Shown here: positions 8,125-15,463 of the stretch, piece after piece
How positions within the stretch are numbered: position 1 is the stretch's first letter
Layout: each line of letters opens with the position of its first letter
Assembly: GCA_002729275.1 (NCBI GenBank)
Contig: PBTP01000031.1
Coordinates: 33,910 to 54,507, forward strand
Length of the DNA stretch: 20,598 nucleotides
Reading direction: 5' to 3'
Origin: Roseibacillus sp.
GTDB taxonomy: Bacteria; Verrucomicrobiota; Verrucomicrobiia; Verrucomicrobiales; Akkermansiaceae
Notes under the pieces: generated by a model
What the model saw: the letters and a program-made list of their open reading frames with translations, nothing else
What the model was told of the DNA's origin: nothing
Databases searched by the model: none
Program-made: the position numbers and the translations under genes

Positions 8125-8811
8125 CTAACGGTTCAGGAAAAGGTAGCGGTGGTAGAGATAGAGCTCACGAAGTGTGAAGCGGCTGCGAGATTTCAAGGAC
8201 TGGAACCGGGAAGATCTGGTGCCGGAGGGTGATGCTGCGATGCCCTGCCGCCGGGCGATCAGCACTCCACGCCTGAGGTGCCAAGGATCGCTTACCACAA
8301 GGGCGCTCCGAAAATTTTGTCGGTCTAGAATTTTCCCGGCTTCCTCCAGGTTCTGGATAGTTGTTGTGGAGTTTCCCTCCATGAAGAGGGCATGCTCCGG
8401 GACGTTGCGTTCGAGACAATAGTCACGAGCCACTTCGCCCTCTGAGTAGGGAGCTCCGGCGCCCTTTCCGCCAGTTAGGACGAGGGCACCAACACGGCCA
8501 TCCAGATATAGTTTTATTGCGTGATTAAGTCGTTCCCGGAAGACGGGGGAAGGCTTGTCATGCCAGGCAGCCCCTCCGAGCACGATCGCGCAATCGGCCT
8601 GTCGTCCGTCATCCTTGAATCCGTAACGGCTGACTGCAATAACCTGCCAGATCAGATAAATGGCGAAGAGACCGGCAAGGCAGGCTGTGATACGTCGCAG
8701 GAATCGACGGGGGCCAGATTTTTTTTTGGCAGGCTGTCTGCTGGATGGGAGAGGTCCCTCCGGTTCAGGATCAGAGCCGCCGTCCTGATCTTTTGCCCGG
8801 AAAACACTCAT
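8125..8811 (-). CDS. Membrane-anchored DUF218 protein (YdcF/SanA-like)
   Basis: The 228-residue product has a basic, proline-rich cytoplasmic N-terminus, one transmembrane helix (about residues 41-60) and a DUF218 domain (about 72-215). The domain shows ADCAIVLGG (72-80), TGGKG (113-117) followed by YSEG (122-125), the EGNSTTTIQNLEEA segment (145-158) and VVSDPWHLRR (172-181), which are the conserved strands and polar residues of the family. Members are implicated in envelope integrity or cofactor binding in other bacteria, but the reaction is not settled. It lies 147 nt downstream of polA on the same strand and is convergent with the sulfatase gene. The ATG at 8811 has no Shine-Dalgarno motif. 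Confidence 0.9.
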   Translation of the reverse strand: MSVFRAKDQDGGSDPEPEGPLPSSRQPAKKKSGPRRFLRRITACLAGLFAIYLIWQVIAVSRYGFKDDGRQADCAIVLGGAAWHDKPSPVFRERLNHAIKLYLDGRVGALVLTGGKGAGAPYSEGEVARDYCLERNVPEHALFMEGNSTTTIQNLEEAGKILDRQNFRSALVVSDPWHLRRGVLIARRQGIAASPSGTRSSRFQSLKSRSRFTLRELYLYHRYLFLNR

Positions 8812-8880
8812 CTTGATGGGGAGATCTTACCCTAGCTTGAAGCGATGGCTAGAAATCAGTCCGTTTCTGGCGAGCGATAC

Positions 8881-8930
8881 CTCTCGGATCAGATTTCGGC
8901 AGGAATCGCCTCGCCGTGGCGATCTGAGAG
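8881..8930. repeat. Nested inverted repeats between polA and the DUF218 gene
   Basis: ATCGCC (8905-8910) and GGCGAT (8918-8923) form a 6-bp stem with a 7-nt loop. Flanking CTCTC at 8881 and GAGAG at 8926 can extend the structure with bulges. It lies 30-80 nt after the polA stop codon. It may end or process the polA transcript, but there is no U-tract on either strand. Confidence 0.3.
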
Positions 8931-8958
8931 TTCCGTCGCGTTTGGTCGCAGTGGGATT

Positions 8959-11748
8959 CTAATGGGCCTCCAGCCAGTTGTTTCCGGTCCCTGTATCGAC
9001 TCTTACGGGAACGCCGTGGGGCAGGGGTAAGGCCGATTGCATGGCTTCGGTGATCAGGGGGGTCAAAATGCCCAACTCTTCTTCGTGCAGGTCAAAGACG
9101 AGTTCGTCATGAACCTGCAAAAGCATCCGACTTTGATATCCGCCACTCTCAAGAATGTCCTGAACGTGGATCATGGCCACTTTGATCATATCGGCAGCGC
9201 TACCCTGAATGGGGGTATTGATCGCCGCTCTCTCCGCGTTACCGCGAACGGTGGCATTCGCAGAGTTGATATCCCGGAGATGGCGCCGCCTTCCGGTGAG
9301 GGTTTCTACATAGCCTGAGCTCTTCGCCTCTTCCACTGTCTCATCCATATAATTCTTCACCCCGGGATATTGCTCGAAGTAGGTATTAATAATCTCGCCC
9401 GCATCGGCTCTGGGAATACCGAGCCTCTGCCCCAGGCCAAAGGCTGAGATCCCGTAAATGATGCCGAAGTTAACCATTTTAGCGGCACTGCGCATTGTGG
9501 GCTCTACCTCCCCCAGGCTGACACCATTCACCCGGGCGGCGGTTGCGGAGTGGATATCAACCTCCTGCTCAAAGGCTTCAATCATCCCCGGGTCCCCGGA
9601 CATGGCAGCCATGATGCGAAGCTCGACCTGGGAATAGTCTGCAGCGAATAGAACGAAACGTCCTTCTCGAGGAACGAAGGCAGTTCGGATTTCACGACCG
9701 AGATCCGACCGAATCGGAATGTTCTGAAGGTTGGGATCGCTGGAGGCTAGCCGGCCGGTGGCTGCTACCAGCTGATGGAACTGGGTGTGAACACGTCGAT
9801 CTTTCTCGGCAACCCACTCGGGAAGACGATCGACATATGTTGACTTAAGTTTGCTGGCCTGACGATAGGAGAGAACGTCTGCCACGAAGGGGTGTTTCAC
9901 TGCCAAGGCGGTCAAGGTTTGCTCGTCAGTCCGGTATTGACCGGTTGCTGTTTTGCGTGGCTTTTCAACAAGTTTCATTTCGCCGAAGAGTATCTCTCCC
10001 AGCTGTTTTGGAGAATTCAGGTTAAAATCCTTCCCGGCCTGCTTAACCAGCGATGTAGAAAGAATATCGATGCGCTTCTGCATGGTTTTCCCGCAGGAAG
10101 CCAGGACGTCGAGGTCGAGGGCGATTCCTTCATCTTCCATTGCCACCAGAACGGGGAGAACTTTGGCTTCGATATCATAGAACACCCGGTGCTGCCCTTT
10201 CTCCTCCAGGTCAGGACGCAAGAGGTTGGCAAGCTGAAGTGTTACGTCAGCATCCTCGGCCGCATAACGGGCCATTTTTTTCACAGGGATCGAGGCGACG
10301 TCGAGAATGTCCTTTTCGGAAAAAAGGTCTCCTTGGGTGCTTCCCTTTTCCAATCCAGATGAATCGCTGCCCGTCAGGTCACTCAGCTTTATCGGACTAT
10401 AACCTAGGAGAGACTCTGCCAGATAGTCCATGGAATGGCGCTGGTCTGGATGCAAAAGGGTGTGCGCGATAAGGCTGTCGAAGAAAGGGCCGGTGACCTC
10501 GACTCCATGATTGCGCAAAACTGCCAGGTCATATTTCAGGTTATGGCCAATTTTTTCGGCTGGTCCGGTCAGCGCTGGGCGGAATATTTCTAGGTCCTCC
10601 TTATCAGGTAGAGTCGCGTAAAAAGCGGAGCCCTCTTCCCAGCTGAATGAAATACCGAGAATTGTGGCTTTGAAGCGATCGAGGGAGGTGGTTTCAATGT
10701 CGAAGCAGAAGGTTTCCTGTTGCTCGAGGTTTGCAGCCAGCTCGCGGCGTCCACTCTCGGTCGTAACGAGAGTATATTTCGGATCGAGGTCATCAATCGT
10801 CTTGAGATCCGCGGTGAGGGTTGAGTCTCCCTTTTCGTCGGTCGTGACTGACGAATGGCCACGCCCGGTGGCAAATTCCTTGCCGAAGAGACGCTTTCCG
10901 AGGGTGTTGAATTCAAACTCGGTGAAGAGGGACTGAACCTCCGTGTCGTCCCGCCCCTGCATCGCAAGATCCTCGATGGATGGTTCAACTGGGACATCCC
11001 TTATAATGGTTGCAAGATTGCGGGAGAGTCTTGCCTGATCAGCATTTTCCATGATGCGCTCCCGGAGCTTGCCTTTGAGAGAATCTACATTTTGGAGAAT
11101 CCGTTCTACCGATCCCCATTCAGCAATGAGCTTTTTGGCGGTCTTCTCACCGACTCCGGGAACACCGGGAATGTTATCAGACTTGTCACCCATGAGACCG
11201 AGGATATCGATTACCTGGTCTGGACGTTCAATTCCCCAGAGTTCCTTCAGACCGGGAAGGTCTATGATCTCGTGCTCCTTACCTTTTCTTCCGGGCTTCC
11301 ACATGACGCAGTGCTCTGAAACGAGCTGTCCGAAGTCCTTGTCGGGTGTAACCATGAAGGTGTTGAAACCACCTTCTTTGTCCGCTTGGGTGGCGAGAGT
11401 CCCGATAATGTCATCGGCCTCGTAGCCGTCGATTTCCAGAATGGGGATCCTGAAGGCTTTGCAGAGCCGCTTGATACTGGGAAGAGCTGCTGCCAGGTCT
11501 TCGGGCATCTCCTCCCTGTTGGCTTTGTATTCGGGGTAGATCTCGTGGCGGGGTGTTGGGGCCCGAGTGTCAAAAGCGACGGCCAAGTGTGTGGGTTTTT
11601 CGGTCTCGAGAATGGTCAGGATTGTATTGGTAAAACCATAAAGAGCGGAGCTGTTTACCCCTTTAGAGGTATAGATGGGACTCCGGATAAGGGCGAAATG
11701 TGCCCGATATGCCAGTGCCATACCGTCAAGCAGGAAGAGCCGTTGCAT
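8959..11748 (-). CDS. polA: DNA polymerase I
   Basis: The 929-residue product matches the length of E. coli Pol I (928) and has all three domains. The 5'-3' nuclease (about 1-290) shows FLLDGMALAYRA, AFDTRAPTPRHE (58-69), YEADDIIG (109-116) and GDKSDNIPGVPGVGEKTA (187-204). The 3'-5' exonuclease (about 320-515) keeps Asp350 and Glu352 in FDIETTSLD, Asp407 in HNLKYD, and Tyr495 and Asp499 in YAAEDAD, so proofreading should be active. The polymerase domain keeps motif A (DYSQVEL, Asp704), motif B (Arg753, Lys757, Phe761, Tyr765) and motif C (QVHDE, Asp881). It fills gaps in repair and removes RNA primers. The ATG at 11748 has no Shine-Dalgarno motif; the gene is divergent from the gene at 11849. 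Confidence 0.98.
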   Translation of the reverse strand: MQRLFLLDGMALAYRAHFALIRSPIYTSKGVNSSALYGFTNTILTILETEKPTHLAVAFDTRAPTPRHEIYPEYKANREEMPEDLAAALPSIKRLCKAFRIPILEIDGYEADDIIGTLATQADKEGGFNTFMVTPDKDFGQLVSEHCVMWKPGRKGKEHEIIDLPGLKELWGIERPDQVIDILGLMGDKSDNIPGVPGVGEKTAKKLIAEWGSVERILQNVDSLKGKLRERIMENADQARLSRNLATIIRDVPVEPSIEDLAMQGRDDTEVQSLFTEFEFNTLGKRLFGKEFATGRGHSSVTTDEKGDSTLTADLKTIDDLDPKYTLVTTESGRRELAANLEQQETFCFDIETTSLDRFKATILGISFSWEEGSAFYATLPDKEDLEIFRPALTGPAEKIGHNLKYDLAVLRNHGVEVTGPFFDSLIAHTLLHPDQRHSMDYLAESLLGYSPIKLSDLTGSDSSGLEKGSTQGDLFSEKDILDVASIPVKKMARYAAEDADVTLQLANLLRPDLEEKGQHRVFYDIEAKVLPVLVAMEDEGIALDLDVLASCGKTMQKRIDILSTSLVKQAGKDFNLNSPKQLGEILFGEMKLVEKPRKTATGQYRTDEQTLTALAVKHPFVADVLSYRQASKLKSTYVDRLPEWVAEKDRRVHTQFHQLVAATGRLASSDPNLQNIPIRSDLGREIRTAFVPREGRFVLFAADYSQVELRIMAAMSGDPGMIEAFEQEVDIHSATAARVNGVSLGEVEPTMRSAAKMVNFGIIYGISAFGLGQRLGIPRADAGEIINTYFEQYPGVKNYMDETVEEAKSSGYVETLTGRRRHLRDINSANATVRGNAERAAINTPIQGSAADMIKVAMIHVQDILESGGYQSRMLLQVHDELVFDLHEEELGILTPLITEAMQSALPLPHGVPVRVDTGTGNNWLEAH

Positions 11749-11796
11749 CCCAGAGGATCCGGGCCTGAGGTGCCGAGGTCAACGGTTTCCCCTAAT

Positions 11797-11826
11797 TTGA
11801 CAAATCGTCCAAAATAGCGCTTTATC
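11797..11826 (+). promoter_or_regulatory. Candidate promoter for the gene at 11849
   Basis: A perfect TTGACA (11797-11802) is followed after 17-18 nt by a poor -10 element (CTTTAT or TTTATC, about three of six matches). The distance to the ATG at 11849 is about 23 nt. It is the best sigma-70-like match in the 100-nt divergent gap between polA and this gene, but the -10 is weak. Confidence 0.35.
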
Positions 11827-11848
11827 CAAGGCAGACTATTTTTACCCC

Positions 11849-12733
11849 ATGAACAAATACGCAATCTGGGCTGTCGCCATCATTTTCAGCTTCTTTGCAG
11901 GGCGCATTATGTATCTGCCCCTCAGCGGTTCCCTGCTTGGGAAGAGCTCGTCCTCGGCGGTGGGAGCTCAATCAATGCAGGAGGTGAAATTTGGAGCCGG
12001 AGGCACCGAGCTTCGGATCAAGATTAACCTCGGAACGATCAAGCAGAATGAATGGCCAAAGACCGTCAAGCTGGCCAAGAGGGTCTACGTATCCACGGAC
12101 AATGATGATCAGCCCGTGGCCTTGGAAAAGGGATCGACGGTTGAGGTGCGGGGCTTGGATGGCGAGAGTTACCTGCTGAAGGTTTCTCCGGGGGGCCCTC
12201 TGAAAGGCTCAGTCCCAATTGTTGAGACGGACTTTGCCCAGCAGGTCATAGCATACCGCGCGCGGCGTCATTTCGGCGCCAGCACGGCTGTTGCTGATAA
12301 TGCGAATCCGGCACCGGTCCCACCACCCACATTGCCGCCGGTCGCAAAGAATGACCCGGCCAAGACGCCGCCGCCGGTGTCTCCAGCTGTTGACCCTGCT
12401 CCAAAGCCGGCTCCGGAACCTGCCCCAGCGCCGGAACCTGCCCCAGCTCCTGAGCCTGAGCCTGAGCCTACTAATCTGAATGCAGAGCAAATTGTCGCAG
12501 CCATGCAGGAGAGCGTCAAAGGAGGGGGAATCAAGGAGTTTAAGTTTGAGCAGGTAGAGGGATGGAAAGCAGGTGAGGAAGAAAACGTGGATGGTGAGAT
12601 GTATCAGACGGGTCTTGCGGCTTATAAGGCTCAAACCATTTTTGGTGAGAAAACGGTCCAGGCCAAGGCGTTGATCCAGAAGGGAAAAGTGGTTAAGTGG
12701 ATCTACGCGAAGACAGGAATGGAAATTCGCTAA
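11849..12733 (+). CDS. Membrane-anchored protein with proline-rich linker, unrecognised
   Basis: The 294-residue product starts with an N-terminal hydrophobic segment (residues about 5-23, AIWAVAIIFSFFAGRIMYL) acting as an anchor or uncleaved signal. A globular region follows (about 44-142), rich in beta-type residues, with a VEVRGLDGESYLLKVS stretch resembling an SH3-like strand set (weak). Next is a proline/alanine/glutamate linker (about 153-207), then a C-terminal domain of about 85 residues (AEQIVAAMQESVKGGGIKEF onward). A periplasmic location with the linker spanning the space toward peptidoglycan is plausible but inferred. No known family is recognised and no catalytic motif is visible. 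There is no Shine-Dalgarno motif. The gene stands alone between divergent polA and the convergent M32 peptidase. Confidence 0.85.
   Translation: MNKYAIWAVAIIFSFFAGRIMYLPLSGSLLGKSSSSAVGAQSMQEVKFGAGGTELRIKINLGTIKQNEWPKTVKLAKRVYVSTDNDDQPVALEKGSTVEVRGLDGESYLLKVSPGGPLKGSVPIVETDFAQQVIAYRARRHFGASTAVADNANPAPVPPPTLPPVAKNDPAKTPPPVSPAVDPAPKPAPEPAPAPEPAPAPEPEPEPTNLNAEQIVAAMQESVKGGGIKEFKFEQVEGWKAGEEENVDGEMYQTGLAAYKAQTIFGEKTVQAKALIQKGKVVKWIYAKTGMEIR
12413..12469 (+). repeat. Tandem repeats encoding the Pro/Ala/Glu linker
   Basis: Two 18-nt units (CCGGAACCTGCCCCAGC plus G or T) at 12413-12430 and 12431-12448 differ only in the last base. They are followed by three and a half copies of CCTGAG (12449-12469). 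All keep the reading frame and encode PEPAPA and PE units, so copy number changes would lengthen or shorten the linker without a frameshift. Confidence 0.85.
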
Positions 12734-12753
12734 CCGATTACAGCTTTTCTAAA

Positions 12754-12768
12754 TCCCGGAGATCGGGA
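12754..12768. terminator. Weak hairpin between convergent genes
   Basis: TCCCG (12754-12758) and CGGGA (12764-12768) form a 5-bp stem with a 5-nt loop in the 49-nt gap between two convergent stop codons. On the plus strand it is followed by TGTTCTT. It could serve as a bidirectional terminator, but the stem is short. Confidence 0.3.
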
Positions 12769-12782
12769 ATGTTCTTAGGTAG

Positions 12783-14270
12783 TCAGGCTCCCGGACAGAA
12801 CCGACTCCGAAGATGCTCTAGGTAATGCGAGGGATTTGTGTGTTCCCCGGTGGCGGACAGCATAAGCTCCTGAGGGAGCATGGTTGAGCCTGCTGAGTGA
12901 ACGTGCTCTCTCATCCAGCCGAGAAGGGGAAGATAGTTGGCCTTGCTGCATTCATCGGCAATTTCCTCGTTCGCAGTGGCTGCTCGATAGAGCTGGGCGC
13001 TGTTGAGATTGCCTACACTGTAGGTTGAAAAGTAACCAAGGCCGCCCATTGACCAGTGAATATCCTGCAGGCAGCCACTGGCATCATCAGGGGGCAGAAA
13101 GCCGAAGAGAGAGCGGAATTCCTCGTTCCATGCCTCTGGAACTTCCGCAATTTCCAAGTCCCTGTTCAGCAGGCGTCGCTCTATCGAGAACCTTAGAAGG
13201 ATATGTAAGTCGTAAGTGGCCTCGTCAGCCTCCACCCGAATACAGGAATAATTTGCACGATTTACACCCTTGAGAAATTCATCCAGGGAAAAACGACGAA
13301 GGTCTGGAAAAATATCTGACGCCCTAGGGAGCCACTTCTCCCAGAAGGGTCTCGAACGGCCTACGTGATTCTCCCAGAGCCTCGATTGAGACTCATGGAT
13401 CCCCAGCGAGACGGCCTGCCCTGAAGGCATTCCATGTTGGCTGCCGGGTAGGCCCTGATCGTAGAGGCCATGTCCTGCCTCGTGCATCACCCCGAAAAGA
13501 GAGGAAAGAAAATCCCTCTCGTCATAGCGGGTTGTGAGGCGGGTGTCCTCGGGGCCGAGATGTGTACAAAAGGGGTGCGTGACGGTATTTATACGCCCCG
13601 CCTCAAAATCGAAACCGAGACTCTCGGCAATTTCCTGATTTAATAATTTCTGCTTCTCAATGGGGTAGTCTCCCTCGAGCAGATTGGCAGGAGTAGCACT
13701 GGAATTTTCAACGGCCTCCCGAGCGATCTCAATGATTGCATCCCGGCAACTGTTGAAGAGATCAGCAACCTCGGCTGTGGTTGAGCCACGCTCATACTCT
13801 TCCAGTAAAGCGTCATAAGGCTCTTCTCGGAATCCCCAAAGATCTGCTTTCTGGCGGGCAATATCGAGAAGGGTTTCCAAGTCTGGTGCAAAGAGCGAAA
13901 AATTAGATTCCTTGCGGGCCCGCATCCACGCGGCTTTTGCGCGAGAAGAGGTTCTGGTTTCGAGCTCCACTAATTCCCGCGAGAGTTTTGCAGACCGGTC
14001 GTAATGGTGACGGAACTCTCTGAGGTTCGCGGACTCAAGGGCATTAGTGCTATCTTCTGCTTCGGCCTCCGCAAGGGCTCTCTCCCATTCTGAAGAAGTA
14101 GCTAATTCGTGGGCCTTTCCCGACAACCAGCCCAGTTGCCTTGCTCTGTAATCCACTGCCTTGGGGGGAAGAAAGGTTTCCTGGTCCCAGCCGAGGACTG
14201 CGGCCGTCGTTGAAATAAGGGCGCGTTCTCTGGCCAGCTTGCAGAGAGCCTCGTAGGGGGTTGTGCTCAT
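12783..14270 (-). CDS. M32 family metallocarboxypeptidase (Taq-type)
   Basis: The 495-residue product has the usual M32 length and motifs. The zinc site is HEAGH (263-267) with the third ligand Glu293 in HESQSRLWEN. Upstream are the HPF turn (232-234) and EDTRLTTRYDERDF (241-254), the substrate-binding signature of the family. GWDQET (28-32 region) matches the conserved N-terminus. The enzyme removes C-terminal residues from peptides with broad specificity and is cytosolic; no signal peptide is present. The ATG at 14270 is preceded by GAGG only 1 nt away, so initiation is not by a standard Shine-Dalgarno arrangement. It is convergent with the gene at 11849 and divergent from the vWA gene. Confidence 0.95.
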   Translation of the reverse strand: MSTTPYEALCKLARERALISTTAAVLGWDQETFLPPKAVDYRARQLGWLSGKAHELATSSEWERALAEAEAEDSTNALESANLREFRHHYDRSAKLSRELVELETRTSSRAKAAWMRARKESNFSLFAPDLETLLDIARQKADLWGFREEPYDALLEEYERGSTTAEVADLFNSCRDAIIEIAREAVENSSATPANLLEGDYPIEKQKLLNQEIAESLGFDFEAGRINTVTHPFCTHLGPEDTRLTTRYDERDFLSSLFGVMHEAGHGLYDQGLPGSQHGMPSGQAVSLGIHESQSRLWENHVGRSRPFWEKWLPRASDIFPDLRRFSLDEFLKGVNRANYSCIRVEADEATYDLHILLRFSIERRLLNRDLEIAEVPEAWNEEFRSLFGFLPPDDASGCLQDIHWSMGGLGYFSTYSVGNLNSAQLYRAATANEEIADECSKANYLPLLGWMREHVHSAGSTMLPQELMLSATGEHTNPSHYLEHLRSRFCPGA

Positions 14271-14401
14271 GCCTCAGCGCTTAACGTTCCGGATGACTTG
14301 GAGCAAGGTAAAGGTAGATTTCCTCCTTGTGAGCGGTCGAGGTGAGATCCAAACTGGAACCCTGGATGGATGCCTCGGCTGCTGTCTGTAAGTATCAGGT
14401 C

Positions 14402-15463
14402 ATGAGTATAGTTAGTAGCTACGCGACTCCTGAGGCCCAAGAGGCCTTGAGGCGACAACGTCGAATGGCGAGTATTATGAGTCTCGTTATCGCGATTCTC
14501 ATTGTGGTCCAGGTTGCTGTCCTGTTGGGGTTTTTACTTCTTCCGTCATTGCGGATGGAGGTGGCTCCGATCGTTGCCTACTCGGCTGAGATGGAGGAGG
14601 AAGAAGTCGTGGACCGTCCGGAGGTTGCCCCGCAGGTGCAACGTCAGCCAGCGGCGCCAAGCTCTGCCATCGCCAAGGTGATCGCCACATCCGTGCCGAC
14701 ACCAACGGCTGTGCCTGTTCCGGATACGGATACTCCCGACCAGTCGATTGAATTTGGGGATGGTGATGATTTCGGCGACGGATGGGGCCAGGGATCTGGT
14801 TCTGGTTTCGGCGGGGGGACCAGTTTTTTTGGAGTCACCTCCAAGGCCGAGCGTATCGCATATGTGATCGACTACTCTGCGTCCATGCGTTCAGGAGGAC
14901 GGGAAGATCTGATGCGTAAGGAATTGACAAAATCGGTTGACCGGATTGCTCCGAAAACCAATTACGCTCTGATATTTTTTGCTGGTCCCGCCTGGGTAGC
15001 AGGAGATGAGATTGATTGGACCAAGGGCGAGGCTACGGTTATCGGGAAGGGGCGCCGCAAGTATCAATGGAAATCACCGGGGACGGCGCATGAGTGGCGA
15101 CAGGTGGGAAAAAAGCAGCCGGTAGAGTGGCTGAGTGCTACTCAGGGACAGCTCTCCAAGTCCCGTAAAACTATTAAGGAAACAAGGCTGGTTTGGGGGA
15201 CGCGGTGGGATAACCCGCTGGAGATGGCGCTAGAAATGGATCCACCACCCCAGGTGATTTATTTCATGACCGATGGGTCAGCCAAGGGTTCTGACAGCTG
15301 GGCCAGGGAGATTGGAGCCAAGGCAAAAACCAAGGGAATCAAGATCAACTGTGTCGCTATGATGCAGCCCAAGGCTCATGATTCGATGGAAGACCTCGCA
15401 AAGAGAACAAATGGTCATTTCACCATCGTCATGCAGGGCGGGAAGCGAAAGAAGGTGCGGTAG
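14402..15463 (+). CDS. Membrane-anchored von Willebrand factor A domain protein
   Basis: The product is 353 residues from the ATG at 14402; a GTG at 14342 would add 20 residues of unlikely sequence. The layout is a short basic cytoplasmic N-terminus, one transmembrane helix (about 24-49), an acidic EMEEEEVVD stretch, a Pro/Thr/Val linker (about 73-112), a Gly/Asp-rich segment (118-140) and a vWA domain (about 150-345). The metal-ion-dependent adhesion site is visible as DYSAS (Asp157, Ser159, Ser161), a Thr at 267 in WGTRWDNP and Asp291 in FMTDGS. It would bind a partner protein outside the inner membrane through a metal ion. There is no neighbouring MoxR ATPase, so it is not an obvious part of a MoxR-vWA system. 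Its last 35 nt overlap the 3' end of ptsI on the other strand. Partner and role are unknown. Confidence 0.9.
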   Translation: MSIVSSYATPEAQEALRRQRRMASIMSLVIAILIVVQVAVLLGFLLLPSLRMEVAPIVAYSAEMEEEEVVDRPEVAPQVQRQPAAPSSAIAKVIATSVPTPTAVPVPDTDTPDQSIEFGDGDDFGDGWGQGSGSGFGGGTSFFGVTSKAERIAYVIDYSASMRSGGREDLMRKELTKSVDRIAPKTNYALIFFAGPAWVAGDEIDWTKGEATVIGKGRRKYQWKSPGTAHEWRQVGKKQPVEWLSATQGQLSKSRKTIKETRLVWGTRWDNPLEMALEMDPPPQVIYFMTDGSAKGSDSWAREIGAKAKTKGIKINCVAMMQPKAHDSMEDLAKRTNGHFTIVMQGGKRKKVR

